Source: Mesostigma viride
Taxonomy: Eukaryota > Streptophyta > Mesostigmatophyceae > Mesostigmatales > Mesostigmataceae
Length of the DNA: 64,000 nucleotides
Reading direction: 5' to 3'
Assembly: GCA_009746045.1 (NCBI GenBank)
Contig: RPFO01000658.1
Span: 2,501-66,500 of the forward strand
Positions 12,951 to 25,459 of the stretch are shown piece by piece (the stretch's first letter is position 1; every line of letters starts with the position of its first letter). The position numbers and the translations under genes were made by a program. Below the pieces are notes generated by a model that did not search any database, was not told the origin of the DNA, and worked only from the letters and a program-made list of their open reading frames with translations.

Positions 12951-15900
12951 TTAATGAGGAGGATTCAGGCTCCCATGGTGTCTCCATGGCTGGCCTACGT
13001 ACATGGATGTCAAGGAATAGTAAATCATGAGGATTCAGGCTCCCATGGTGTCATCATGGCCCGTCCACGTACATGGATGTCAAGGAATAGTAAATGATGA
13101 GTATTCAGGCTCCCATGGTGTCATCATGGCTTGTCTACGTACATGGTTGGCATTTATGTAATTAATGAGGAGGATTCAGGCTCCCATGGTGTCTCCATGG
13201 CTGGCCTACGTACATGGATGGCCTTTATGTAAGTAATGATGAGGATTCAGGCTCCCATGGTGTCTCCATGGCCCGTCTACGTACATGAATGGCAAGTATG
13301 TAATTAATGATGAGGATTCAGGCTCCCATGGTGTCATCATGGCTGGCCTACGTACATGAATGGCATTTATGTAATTAATGATGAGGATTCAGGCTCCCAT
13401 GGGGTCATCATGGCCCGTCTACGTACATGGATGGCATTTTTGTATATAATGATGAGGATTCAGGCTCCCATGGTGTCATCATGGCTTGTCTACGTACATG
13501 GATGGCATTTATGTAATTAATGATGAGGATTCAGGCTCCCATGGTGTCTCCATGGCCCGTCTACGTACATGAATGGCAAGTATGTAATTAATGAGGAGGA
13601 TTCAGGCTCCCATGGTGTCATCATGGCCCGTGTACGTACATGGATGGCATGTATGTAGTTAATGATGAGGATTCAGGCTCCCATGGTGTCATCATGGCCC
13701 GTCTACGTACATGGATGGCATTTATGTAATTAATGATGAGGATTCAGGCTCCCATGGTGTCATCATGGCTTGTCTACGTACATGGATGGCATTTATGTAA
13801 TTAATGATGAGGATTCAGGCTCCCATGGTGTCTCCATGGCCCGTCTACGTACATGAATGGCAAGTATGTAATTAATGATGAGGATTCAGGCTCCCATGGT
13901 GTCTCCATGGCCCGTCTACGTACATGAATGGCAAGTATGTAATTAATGATGAGGATTCAGGCTCCCATGGTGTCATCATGGCTGGCCTACGTACATGAAT
14001 GGCATTTATGTAATTAATGATGAGGATTCAGGCTCCCATGGGGTCATCATGGCCCGTCTACGTACATGGATGGCATTTTTGTATATAATGATGAGGATTC
14101 AGGCTCCCATGGTGTCATCATGGCTTGTCTACGTACATGGATGGCATGCATGTAATTAATGATGAGGATTCAGGCTCCCATGGTGTCTCCATGGCCCGTC
14201 TACGTACATGAATGGCAAGTATGTAATTAATGAGGAGGATTCAGGCTCCCATGGTGTCATCATGGCCCGTGTACGTACATGGATGGCATGTATGTAGTTA
14301 ATGATGAGGATTCAGGCTCCCATGGTGTCATCATGGCCCGTCTACGTACATGGATGGCATTTATGTAATTAATGATGAGGATTCAGGCTCCCATGGTGTC
14401 ATCATGGCTTGTCTACGTACATGGTTGGCATTTATGTAACCTGAATCCTCTCATAAAAAAAATGAAGAGGATTCAGGCTCCATTGGTGTCATCATGGCTG
14501 GCCTACGTACATGGATGTCCAGGAATAGTAAATTATGAGGATTCAGGCTCCCATGGTGTCATCATGGCTTGTCTACGTACATGGTTGGCATTTATGTAAT
14601 TAATGAGGAGGATTCAGGCTCCCATGGTGTCATCATGGCCCGTCTACGTACATGGATGTCATTTATGTAATTAATGATGAGGATTCAGGCTCCCATGGTG
14701 TCATCATGGCCCGTCTACGTACATGGATGTCAAAGAAAAAAAAATGAGGAGGATTTAGGCTCCCATGGTGTCATCATGGCCCGTGTACGTACATGGATGG
14801 CATGTATGTAGTTAATGATGAGGATTCAGGCTCCCATGGTGTCATCATGGCCCGTCTACGTACATGGATGGCATTTATGTAATTAATGATGAGGATTCAG
14901 GCTCCCATGGTGTCATCATGGCTTGTCTACGTACATGGATGGCATTTATGTAATTAATGATGAGGATTCAGGCTCCCATGGTGTCTCCATGGCCCGTCTA
15001 CGTACATGGATGGCATGTATGTAGTTAATGATGAGGATTCAGGCTCCCATGGTGTCATCATGGCTTGTCTACGTACATGGATGGCATGTATGTAATTAAT
15101 GAGGAGGATTCAGGCTCCCATGGTGTCTCCATGGCTGGCCTACGTACATGGATGTCAAGGAATAGTAAATCATGAGGATTCAGGCTCCCATGGTGTCATC
15201 ATGGCCCGTCCACGTACATGGATGTCAAGGAATAGTAAATGATGAGTATTCAGGCTCCCATGGTGTCATCATGGCTTGTCTACGTACATGGTTGGCATTT
15301 ATGTAATTAATGAGGAGGATTCAGGCTCCCATGGTGTCTCCATGGCTGGCCTACGTACATGGATGGCCTTTATGTAAGTAATGATGAGGATTCAGGCTCC
15401 CATGGTGTCTCCATGGCCCGTCTACGTACATGAATGGCAAGTATGTAATTAATGATGAGGATTCAGGCTCCCATGGTGTCATCATGGCTGGCCTACGTAC
15501 ATGAATGGCATTTATGTAATTAATGATGAGGATTCAGGCTCCCATGGGGTCATCATGGCCCGTCTACGTACATGGATGGCATTTTTGTATATAATGATGA
15601 GGATTCAGGCTCCCATGGTGTCATCATGGCTTGTCTACGTACATGGATGGCATTTATGTAATTAATGATGAGGATTCAGGCTCCCATGGTGTCTCCATGG
15701 CCCGTCTACGTACATGAATGGCAAGTATGTAATTAATGAGGAGGATTCAGGCTCCCATGGTGTCATCATGGCCCGTGTACGTACATGGATGGCATGTATG
15801 TAGTTAATGATGAGGATTCAGGCTCCCATGGTGTCATCATGGCCCGTCTACGTACATGGATGGCATTTATGTAATTAATGATGAGGATTCAGGCTCCCAT

Positions 15901-16978
15901 GGTGTCATCATGGCTTGTCTACGTACATGGATGGCATTTATGTAATTAATGATGAGGATTCAGGCTCCCATGGTGTCTCCATGGCCCGTCTACGTACATG
16001 AATGGCAAGTATGTAATTAATGAGGAGGATTCAGGCTCCCATGGTGTCATCATGGCCCGTGTACGTACATGGATGGCATGTATGTAATTAATGATGAGGA
16101 TTCAGGCTCCCATGGTGTCATCATGGCCCGTCTACGTACATGGATGTCATTTATGTAATTAATGATGAGGATTCAGGCTCCCATGGTGTCATCATGGCCC
16201 GTCTACGTACATGGATGTCAAAGAAAAAAAAAATGATGAGGATTCAGGCTCCCATGGGGTCATCATGGCTTGTCTACGTACATGGATGGCATGTATGTAA
16301 TTAATGAGGAGGATTCAGGCTCCCATGGTGTCTCCATGGCTGGCCTACGTACATGAATGGCATTTATGTAATTAATGATGAGGATTCAGGCTCCCATGGT
16401 GTCATCATTGCCCGTGTACGTACATGGATGGCATTTTTGTATATAATGATGAGGATTCAGGCTCCCATGGTGTCATCATGGCCCGTCTACGTACATGGAT
16501 GGCATTTTTGTATATAATGATGAGGATTCAGGCTCCCATGGTGTCATCATGGCCCGTCTACGTACATGGTTGGCATTTATGTAATTAATGAGGAGGATTC
16601 AGGCTCCCATGGTGTCATCATGGCCCGTCTACGTACATGGATGTCAAGGAATAGTAAATGATGAGGATTCAGGCTCCCATGGTGTCATCATGGCTTGTCT
16701 ACGTACATGGTTGGCATTTATGTAACCTGAATCCTCTCATAAAAAAAATGAAGAGGATTCAGGCTCCATTGGTGTCATCATGGCTGGCCTACGTACATGG
16801 ATGTCCAGGAATAGTAATTTATGAGGATTCAGGCTCCCATGGTGTCATCATGGCTTGTCTACGTACATGGTTGGCATTTATGTAATTAATGAGGAGGATT
16901 CAGGCTCCCATGGTGTCATCATGGCCCGTCTACGTACATGGATGTCATTTATGTAATTAATGATGAGGATTCAGGCTC
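12951..16978. repeat. Satellite array, part 2
   Basis: The same 65-71 bp satellite resumes in plus orientation after TE1 and ends at GATTCAGGCTC, where the copia-type LTR begins. Higher-order blocks recur: the segment at 14372 repeats at 16658. The hairpin variant CCTGAATCCTCTCAT-A8-ATGAAGAGGATTCAGG occurs near 14438 and 16724. No genes. Confidence 0.97.
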
Positions 16979-17433
16979 AGTTAGATGAGATGCTTAGGCT
17001 GACACACGGATTTCCGGCCTGCGCGCCGCGTATTGCCTACCGCGGCTGAGCGGGACACCTCAGTACAGTACGGCAGGGTGTACGGTACTGAGGTGTCATG
17101 TGGACCGATGTGCGGTTAGTGCCAGACTGTTCCTAGGTGCTAGCTCGACCCGCCAGGTCCGGTGTAGCCGGGCCTGACGGGCCGAGTCTTAGCTGGTTGC
17201 TAGTGACGTGGTCGCATGGCATTGCGGTGTACACTTGTCCACTGGTCGTGTGCTGCAGGTAGCACCGCCATAGGCATATAGGCGTAGCACTGGGGAGTGC
17301 CACAGCACCCGAGTCTGCCCAGTTCCATTCTGAGCCCTCAGCTTTCATCGCTCTCTCATTGTATTATTGTAATACAATCATCATTCGCTCTCAGCTTTCG
17401 CAGTTGTTCGTCGTCCCTAGTCTCCATCCAACT
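16979..17433 (+). repeat. 5' LTR of the copia-type element
   Basis: 455 bp, matching 25005-25459 at a constant offset of 8026 with no mismatch seen. It starts AGTTAGATG and ends CATCCAACT, an imperfect 9-bp inverted terminal repeat instead of the common TG...CA. It contains an internal inverted pair, CACCTCAGTACAGTACGGC against CGGTACTGAGGTG, and TATTGTAATACAATCATC near its 3' end. Confidence 0.95.
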
Positions 17434-17478
17434 TGGACTGAAAAGTTCGATATTTTTTTTACAAGCAAAAAAAAAGAT

Positions 17479-19859
17479 ATGGCTTCCAACAACGGCAACA
17501 ACGGCAACAACAACAAGGGGAAGGCGCCTGCCAGGCGCACCTCACCCCGCCTTTCGCCGGAGGGCACGCCCTCCACCACCGATGCGAGGGTGACGCCCAA
17601 CGTCCCTTCCGCACGGTGGTCGCTGACCAACCCAGGCGTCGGGGCCCGCAGGTGGGGCCCGGCGCCCGGGGGATGGCGAGCGGGCGGCCGTTTGCCACTG
17701 GCGGTTCGTCCGCCATGGCACCTGGGGGGCAGGTCCCCCGGGCACGACGTTCACCCGTCGCAGGTGACGGGGGTCGTGAGCGGAGTGATTCCTCCGAGGA
17801 GGATGGCGAGGTGCCGCCTGCGAGGCCTCGGCCTTCGCTTGAGCTTTCGTCGCAGACACCTGCGACGTCTGGCAACCTTTCCGTGGGCCGACAGATGGCC
17901 ACCATGGACATTGACCGGTATGGGGAACATGTTCCGCCCCCGGTCATGTTCGGGCGCCCACCCCATTTTCTCCCCCTTGGGGAGGACGACATCCCGGCGT
18001 TCATTGCGGTGAACGGCCGGATCTTGCTCGATCGTTTTCAGTTGCTTCCAGATGAGGAGATACACGCGATAGAGGTTCATCGGGTGCACTCGCTGATCGA
18101 GGGGCGTCTTAGGATGCAGCTCCCACTGGTTCAGGTGGCGGTTTGGCTGTACTGTTTCGCCAATCGGCCGAGGCACAACCCCGGCACTGTTGATCAGTGG
18201 GCGTCCAGGCAGCGCCAGAGAGAGGCGCTGCGCGTGGTCTCCAGACCAGAGATCGCGCTGACTCCGTTGCCAGCGTGGCCCCAAGTCACGCCAGTTGGCT
18301 GGGGCCCGGATAGGCGTGAGGCGGCTGCGATGCCGCCTGCGACGGGGCGCGGGGCGGCAGACGCCCCCAACACGCCCATGGGTGGTGAAGCCACCCAGGA
18401 CCCTCTGGCAGGTCAGAGGGTCCAACCTCAGCCGCAGGCTCCCCCGCCCAGCGTGGGGGGCCAGGTGGCTGAGGAGGCCACCGGGGTCGCAGGGACCCCG
18501 GCGGCGACACAAGCGCCCGGGGTCGCAGGGACCCCGGCAGCGACGCCGGCGCCTCCGGCGCTGGCGGGGGATGCAGCCCCCATGGAGGGTGTCACGGGCA
18601 CCTCCAGCGGCTCTGGGGGGCAGGCCCCCTCTAGTCGCAACAAGGACAAGTCCCTGGCAGGGCCGGAGGGGCCCCAGGGTCCCACCGCAGCTGGGCAGCA
18701 ACCAGCACTGCTGGAGGGCGACCTGCAAGGTCGCGACTTCATCACCCTGGGTGATGAGGCCGTGTGGCGTGCCATACAGACAGCCACAGCCTCCTTCCGT
18801 GGGCTGGCCGACAGGAGCCAGCAGATGCACGTCGCGGAGGCGGGCAGCCTGGTGTGTGCAATCATCACGCACATCCTGGGCCTGCCCAACCTCCAAGCGG
18901 GCACACGTAGGGTGTGCGACGACCTGCTGCCTGCCCTGCAGGCTCTCCTCTCAGGGAGGAGGGTGCAGGGCAGCAGGGTGCGTCTGGTGCGTTTGCTGGA
19001 GCTCCTGCACAACGCCATCCTGAGAGGGGCGGGTAGGTGGCTAACTCTGCCTACCTGGTTGCATCATGATCTTACTAACCCTACTGACGATGAAGTGTCC
19101 CTCTCTCCCACCTTCCATGATTGGGAGGAGGCCCGCAGCAGGAGGCGGGAAGTGACACACACTCACACCCCCACCCAGCCCACCCCTATGTTGTCTAACC
19201 CTCCTACACAGCCCATGTTTGCCCATCCTGCTCAGCTCACTCAAGTAGCACTTCCCTCTCAGCAGGTCTCTCCTGTGAATGCTGCAGCAGCAACACCATC
19301 TTCTCCCTCTCCCCCTGCATCCCCCTCTAGGTTGCCCACTTACAATGAAAACCGTCCTGTGGATAGGATTAATGTCAGGGGGCTGCCTGAGGGGTATACT
19401 AGGGAGCAGGGGAATCATGCACTTCTCTCTCTGCAGCTGGCTAGGGAGGAACTGAATGTCAAGAATTGGTTTGGATCTCTCATGCAGGGGGATTTCTACC
19501 ATCAGTCCTCTTCTCAGATTCAGAATCTCATTCTTGTCTTCCAGCGTAGGTATCCCAAGTGGCAGGACACGCAGGCTAGGGCAGTTTGGGAGGCTTTCAT
19601 GAAGGAGCTAACTGACCTCCTCTCCACCCCCTCATCTGTGGACATATATGGGGCATTCAGGTGGGTAGAGGAATACAGGGTCACATCAGTGGACTATGTG
19701 GCTGAGACAAAGAAATATGAGCTAGCCATCAAAGCACGTCCTGATGTCCAGCAGCTAGATCACAAGTTCTTGCTGCGTTCTTCCTTGAGAAACTCAAACT
19801 TGACAAAAACACCTACGCTATGCTTGCCACAGGAATGGCAAAGTACTGGGAGGACATGA
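17479..19859 (+). CDS. Gag-like polyprotein of the copia-type element (frame shift near the start)
   Basis: The first plausible ATG is 17479 (MASNNGNNGNNN), but that frame closes at 18012; a second frame open from 17616 to 19859 carries the long product (747 aa). A change of frame around 17.65 kb would join them. Residues 20-110 are Pro/Gly/Arg rich with an acidic SDSSEEDGE patch; the middle has long Ala/Pro/Gly low-complexity segments with a duplicated GVAGTPAAT. The last 200 residues (from about GLPEGYTREQG) look globular and Gag-like, with conserved-looking Trp and aromatic residues. The frame again shifts at about 19770: continuing in the next frame gives EKLKLDKNTYAM and runs on into the zinc-knuckle ORF. 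The role would be particle assembly and RNA packaging. Confidence 0.75.
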
Positions 19860-20149
19860 AGGAGGCATTGGATTATATCAAGCTGGCCTTGGCTCCCCTT
19901 AGCCAGGGGGCCATGGGCACCTCTGTAAAGAGGGTCAGGGGGGAAGAGAGGGAGGAGGAGGATAGGGAGAGGGAAGACAGGAGCAAGAGACCTGTCACTA
20001 TGGCAGAAGTCAAGTCCCTGCTGGGACAAATGTTTAAGGGCAAGGGCAAGGGCAAGGGCAAGGGCAAGGGCAGGGGCTGGGGCAAGGGCAAGGGTAAGGG
20101 GCAGTCTCCCTCCAAGGGGGGCAGCTCCAGCAACAACAACAACAACAGT

Positions 20150-20191
<42 letters not shown>

Positions 20192-22531
20192 AACAACAAC
20201 AACAACAAGAAGCAGGACAAGGAGGACAAGTCTTCTCAGCGGTGCACCCGCTGTGGCATGAAGTACCACCTGCGGCCCACCTGCCGCAAGAACGTGGACG
20301 AGCTGGGGCATTTGGACGTCCTGTGCCACAAGTGCCACGGGCCGCCCCACGGTGACCCCAAGGACTGCAAGCGGCCTCCTTACGGCAAGAAGTGTGAGTC
20401 TCCCTCTCATGCTGGCTTGAGTGTGCCTGCTTCACCTCTTTCATCTGCATGCCCCACTGTCAGAGCAGTGAGCAGTTCTGGAAAGGTGCTACAGCTGGTT
20501 TCAGAAGATTATGTCTCTAAACCAACCTTCACATCTATGGTTCCCAAGGTGTGCAGAGTGTCCCCAGAGGATGCTCAGATCAGTTTTCAGGAGCTTGCTT
20601 TGCAGTTGCATTTCCTTTATGGGCATGAAGTGAGTGCAGAGGTGGTGGCAGCAGCAATAGGGGGGGCAGCACTCAGACGTGCATGCCAGGTGGTCAGATC
20701 CCACTGCCAGCATTGTCAGTTCAATGCACCCAAACCCCCTAAGTGGCATGTAGCTACCCCACCTAAGAGCAAGGGCAGGGTGGTAGGAGATGTCTTTCAT
20801 ATCAAAGGACAATCTTACTTGGCACTTAAAGATGCATGGTCAAGGTACACAACCATTGAACCATTACCTGGAATGGACAAGACACAGTTGCTCAGGGCTC
20901 TCTTGATTGCTCAGGCCAGGTACTACCCTGTGGAGGCATTGTTACTGGATCAGCAGTTCACATGTCTTGCCAATGAACCAGGGTGTGAGGCTATTGATCT
21001 GGCTGGGCTAGAAGATCATGAGAGGCAAGGCATTATTGAAAGGGCCATCAGGTCCATTAAAACCCTTGTAGCCAAAGAAGATGGCAATCTGCTGGCTGAC
21101 AGTGGGTCCTATGCTGACAGAGCTCTGTGGTCCACCAGGTTGTGCCAAGTCCTCAACAGGAGGCCACTCATGAAAACCCCACAAGGGGTGGTCATTACAC
21201 CAGATGGATTGCATGCAGGCATTTATCCACCTGAGGTACTAGCCCTCTACAACGCACAGCGAGCACAGACAGCTAGCAGGTTAGCTGTCAAGGATGCAAA
21301 GCATCCACGTCCCACCTTCAGAGAAGGGGATCAGGTCCTATTCTACAAGGAGTCGGGACTAGGCAAGGTGGGTACCTGGCATGGGCCAGCCACCATCCTA
21401 AAGTTTAACACCACTGGCAGGACAGTGTTAGTTAAACACAATGACACGGGAAAAATTCACAGGTGTTCACCTCACAGGATGAAATTGTATTTTCCAACTG
21501 TGTCAGACGTGGCAGAGGAGGAAGAGCTGTTGGCCGACAGCCCTGTACAGTTGCCTGGCATCCCAGCGTTGCCCAGTGAGTGGTTGTTTGGAACACCCAC
21601 TGGTGAGTGTGAGAGCCACACCCACTGTGACACCCAGGTCACCCTTGATGATTGCAGGCAGTCACTGCAGGATTGGCCCCCTGCAGCAGAGGGTCACATT
21701 GGCAAAACAGGTGATCAGCAACCTATCACCTCTACAAGTGTGAACATAGCTCAGCCACTAGCTGCACCTTCCAAACGCAGCCTAGCAGACGCTGTTCGCA
21801 TTTTACAAGCAGCTCATAGAGCCAAAGCTCAAACTGCTGCAGGATCAGCTAAGGTGGGGAAGGTTGGGCAGAATGACAATAGCCCATTTATGGTTGCAGT
21901 GGACACACAAGCCCAGGTCAGCATTATCAGTGCCCTGGCTGTGCCCCATTTGCCTTTGGAACCTTCACCCTGGCACCATGTGGCTGATTTCTCAGGGCAG
22001 TCATCCCTCAAGGTATTAGGTCAGGTCATGTTGACTATACTCGGTATCCCCACTCCTTTTCAGGTCTTGGAAGGTTATAAAGGGAATGCTTTATTGGGGG
22101 ATCCTTTTCTCTGTTACCCTGGTGTCCTCATATCCAGTGATAGACTATCCATCCAGGACATGGGTGGTGTTGATCTGAATCATTTCAAAATTTCTCTTGA
22201 AAAACTTCTTAACACCAACATTGCTTCTGTAAAATTTGCTACACCCAAGTATGCCCCAGGGCAAGAACCCTGTGTGGCAGACCTGGTTCACAACCAAAAA
22301 CTTCATCCCAACTCATTTGGATTGGGCAAGCATGATGTGGCTAAAATGTCTCCTCTTTCTTATGAACAGATAGAGCAAGACTGTCGCACACACATAGGAT
22401 TCCTAAAATGGGTGGAGGCCTTTAACAAGGCCAGGGAAGAATGGGTAGTGCCAGATCCTCTTAGTCCTTCTCATACTCCCCTGTCACACCTATTGACAAA
22501 AAGCCTGCAGGGTGCAAGCACTTGCGCCTGA
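19770..22531 (+). CDS. Nucleocapsid zinc knuckle, integrase and protease-like region of the copia-type element
   Basis: The ORF from ATG 19820 is 903 aa. Order seen: acidic/basic linker; GKGK repeats (about 74-93) and a long Asn run encoded by AAC repeats; a canonical CCHC knuckle at 142-155 (CTRCGMKYHLRPTC) with a second Cys/His cluster; an integrase zinc domain (LHFLYGH, then CQHC at about 295); a DDE core with Asp near 324 (GDVF), Asp near 376 (LLLDQQ) and Glu near 408 (GIIERAIRS); a GPY/F-like module at about 500-553; then a retropepsin-like domain with DTQAQVSIIS near 694 and LLGDPF downstream. Protease after integrase is unusual. The open frame stops at 22531, and the RT continues in another frame from about 22490. 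Confidence 0.85.
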
Positions 22532-23949
22532 AGTTTGTGTGTAAACATAAGCCAGCAGCAGATGGGTCAGTCATCTTTCATGCTAGACCTTGTGTGACAG
22601 AGTTCAAGGGCACCACTGATCTGACAGAGGCAGAGTTGTACACGCCAGGCATTCAGCAAACATCCCTAAAAATCTTGCTGTCTGTCTTTGTGGGTCATCT
22701 CAATGATGGGGATGACTATATCTGTAAGGCTACAGACATTAAAAGGGCTTTCCTGAAAGGCTCACCTGAGATAGCACAACAAGTGTGGCATGGTCAGGTG
22801 TACGTAGTCTCCACTCCCAGAGTTTGGGCAAAACACATCCCTCAGCAGTACCTGAAAGCTAACATAGGTGTTGAAGGGCTGCAATCAGCTCCTCGCATTT
22901 TCAGGATGTCAGCTCAGGCTGTGTTTGAAAAGTTAGGGGCTAGATATGATGACATAGACCCTTGCTTCTTTGTGGTCCCACACCCTCATGGCATTCTCAC
23001 CTTTGTGTGGCATGGGGATGATCAGCTGATTGCTGGGCCAAGGCGTGCTGTGGATGATTTTATTCAACAAGTGTCACAGCATTTTGAGATTGGCAAGCAA
23101 GTAGAGCTGGGCACCACTGCCATAAAATTTTGTGGCACAATGTTACAACTCCAGCAGCATCAAAACCAGTGGGTGTGTGCACTCTACTCTCCCAATGATT
23201 ACATGCACAGCTGCTTGGAGGTTTTGCAAACAAAAATCAAACCTGGAGCCTGTCCTACCATTAGAGGCAAGCTGGGGTGGTTGTGCTCAACGTGTGCACC
23301 TCACCTGGCTGTGGTTAGCAGAGTTGATGATGATGTCTTGATGCAAGTAGGTCACAAAGCCATCACCAAAACTCTCCAGGAGGGCCCTCCCCTTATCTTG
23401 CACTCCTTGGATCTCCACAAAACCATTCACATCCAAGCTATGATGGATAGTTCCATGGAGTCCAGGCAGATTACCAAGTTGCAGGCAAGGGAGTCAGGCT
23501 TGTATTTTGTGCAGAATGATGATGCACCCTTGTCTCTCATTTCATGGTACAGCCGGTTGCATAGACGCAAGGCTGTCAGCAGCAATGCTGCTGAGTGCAG
23601 GGCAGTGGTGTCAGCAGTGCTTCATGCCAGGTACTTGAATCATGTGCTGGTTTGGTTGCAGATGCAAGCAGGCAGCAATGCTGGGGTGGTGGCACACTTG
23701 CTCACTGACAGTCAGTCAGTCCTCAGTTTCCTTGCTAACCCCTATGCTGTCCACACTGATCTTGACTGGGTGGTCCTGAAACAGGAGTCCACCTACTGGG
23801 AGTCCACCCGTCACGTGGAGGACAAACACAACGCTGCTGATGCACTCACTAAAGTGCCTCAGCAGGCAGCTGAACAATATCAGCTGTTGTACCACTTGAT
23901 GAACCCCTATGGCAAGCAGGCAACCCTGCCCCATAGGGGGGACGCCTAG
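22490..23949 (+). CDS. Copia-type reverse transcriptase and RNase H
   Basis: This frame runs upstream of the first listed start (22522) through PIDKKPAGCKHLRLKF, so it continues the preceding pol frame after a shift near 22.49 kb. The RT shows DIKRAFLKG (catalytic Asp near residue 72) and WHGDDQLIAG (near 165), where most copia elements have VDD. RNase H follows with Asp in MMDSSM (about 306), Glu in NAAECRAV (about 356), Asp in LLTDSQ (about 395) and DKHNAADALTK at the end. All four acidic positions are present. It would copy the element RNA and degrade the template. The stop is at 23947-23949. Apart from the entry shift it looks intact. Confidence 0.9.
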
Positions 23950-25004
23950 CAGGGTCCTGTTCACCAGGGCCGCCTAGGTCACCCAGTACCCCTTGGGCAG
24001 GTCCAAGGGGTAGGTTGTGGCTTCCAGCAAGGGGGTTGGTTGGAGTCTGTTTTTCATACATCTGCGTGCCCTATGCCCAATAAAATCTGTTTTGATTTTC
24101 TCAACACCATGGAATTTCGTTATGCACACCTTCATAGGTGGGCATGGGATGTATCTCACACCTTTATTCCCTAGGGCGTATGCCTTGGTGGAATGGCCTT
24201 GAGCTCAGTGGCTCAGGTGCCCCCATTCAAGTGGAGGGTCAAAGCTCCCTTGACAGGTGGTTACCCAGGACCCCAGTTCACTGTGGATATCCTGGGCCAC
24301 CTGGCCTTACTGTTCAGTGGCAGTAAGGCATGGGTGCTGTCATGTTGTCTAGTACAACGTGCTCAGCACAGGTGCAGGATGAAATATTCCTGTCACCTGT
24401 CACCAGGACTTCAGTCACCCATGTGCAGGGCAGGGGTGGCTGGTCTCCCACGTTGTGCAGGTGCAATGTGGCCAGGTCCAGGATGTCATAGTCCTGTCAC
24501 CTGTCACTCGGACTTCAGCCCCCTCTGTGCAGGGCAGGGGTGGCTGGTCCTCACATGTTGTGCAGGTACAACATGGACAGTGCAGGGTGCAATAAACCTG
24601 TCACTCCTCAGGTTGCAGGTAACCTGAGCTCAGTTGACCCAGCCTGGCTGGGTATTTTTCTCTGAGTGGGCGATGATGATGGAACAACATGGAACCTCTT
24701 AAACGGTTACCTTGGCATTTTTACAATGGCTTTCTTGGCTGGTGGTGCACTCCCTGGATAGGCAGACAGGCATAGCTATCTCCCTTGTGAGCTCGCGAGG
24801 AGGAGGAACTCCCCGGGCATGTTGAGCTAAACGTGATGCCATCACAAGTATTGCACGAGTTCTGGGGCCCATCTTTTTCAGTCCAGATGTTGCAGTATGG
24901 GTGTCAGTTGCTCAGCACCTCAGTCAGCTTGGAGTCAGTCTCCTAGCTGGGCAGGGTCAGGCTTGAAGTCGCTAGCCTTCAACCTGAAAGGAAAACATAA
25001 TGGG
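23950..25004 (+). other. 3' untranslated region of the copia-type element, with tandem repeat
   Basis: No coding signal. Two copies of a roughly 110-bp unit lie in 24361-24600 (CCTGTCACCTGTCAC and GTGCAGGGCAGGGGTGGCTG in each). AATAAAATCTG occurs at 24079. A purine-rich stretch, GAAAGGAAAACATAATGGG, immediately precedes the 3' LTR and is the likely polypurine tract. Confidence 0.7.
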
Positions 25005-25459
25005 AGTTAGATGAGATGCTTAGGCTGACACACGGATTTCCGGCCTGCGCGCCGCGTATTGCCTACCGCGGCTGAGCGGGACACCTCAGTACAGTACGGC
25101 AGGGTGTACGGTACTGAGGTGTCATGTGGACCGATGTGCGGTTAGTGCCAGACTGTTCCTAGGTGCTAGCTCGACCCGCCAGGTCCGGTGTAGCCGGGCC
25201 TGACGGGCCGAGTCTTAGCTGGTTGCTAGTGACGTGGTCGCATGGCATTGCGGTGTACACTTGTCCACTGGTCGTGTGCTGCAGGTAGCACCGCCATAGG
25301 CATATAGGCGTAGCACTGGGGAGTGCCACAGCACCCGAGTCTGCCCAGTTCCATTCTGAGCCCTCAGCTTTCATCGCTCTCTCATTGTATTATTGTAATA
25401 CAATCATCATTCGCTCTCAGCTTTCGCAGTTGTTCGTCGTCCCTAGTCTCCATCCAACT
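25005..25459 (+). repeat. 3' LTR of the copia-type element
   Basis: 455 bp matching the 5' LTR without a difference that I could see, ending CATCCAACT at 25459. It is followed directly by FB2 and only then by the GGCTC target duplication at 25903. Confidence 0.95.

Larger units (their letters stand above)
16979..25459 (+). mobile_element. Ty1/copia-type LTR retrotransposon
   Basis: An 8.48-kb element with 455-bp LTRs that I read as identical, Gag and Pol-like ORFs, and a 1-kb 3' untranslated region. It inserted within a satellite unit. The left flank ends GGCTC, and the satellite resumes with GGCTC at 25903, giving a 5-bp target duplication typical of LTR elements. Foldback FB2 lies between the 3' LTR and that duplication. 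The RT and RNase H sequences place it in the copia group. Identical LTRs imply recent insertion, yet the ORFs shift frame at about 17.65, 19.77 and 22.49 kb, which means either assembly indels, translational frameshifting or early decay. Confidence 0.93.

Noticed and set aside
17751..18896. 381-residue minus-strand ORF in the copia-type element
   Set aside because: Antisense of the Pro/Ala/Gly-rich Gag region; Arg-rich composition with no domain.
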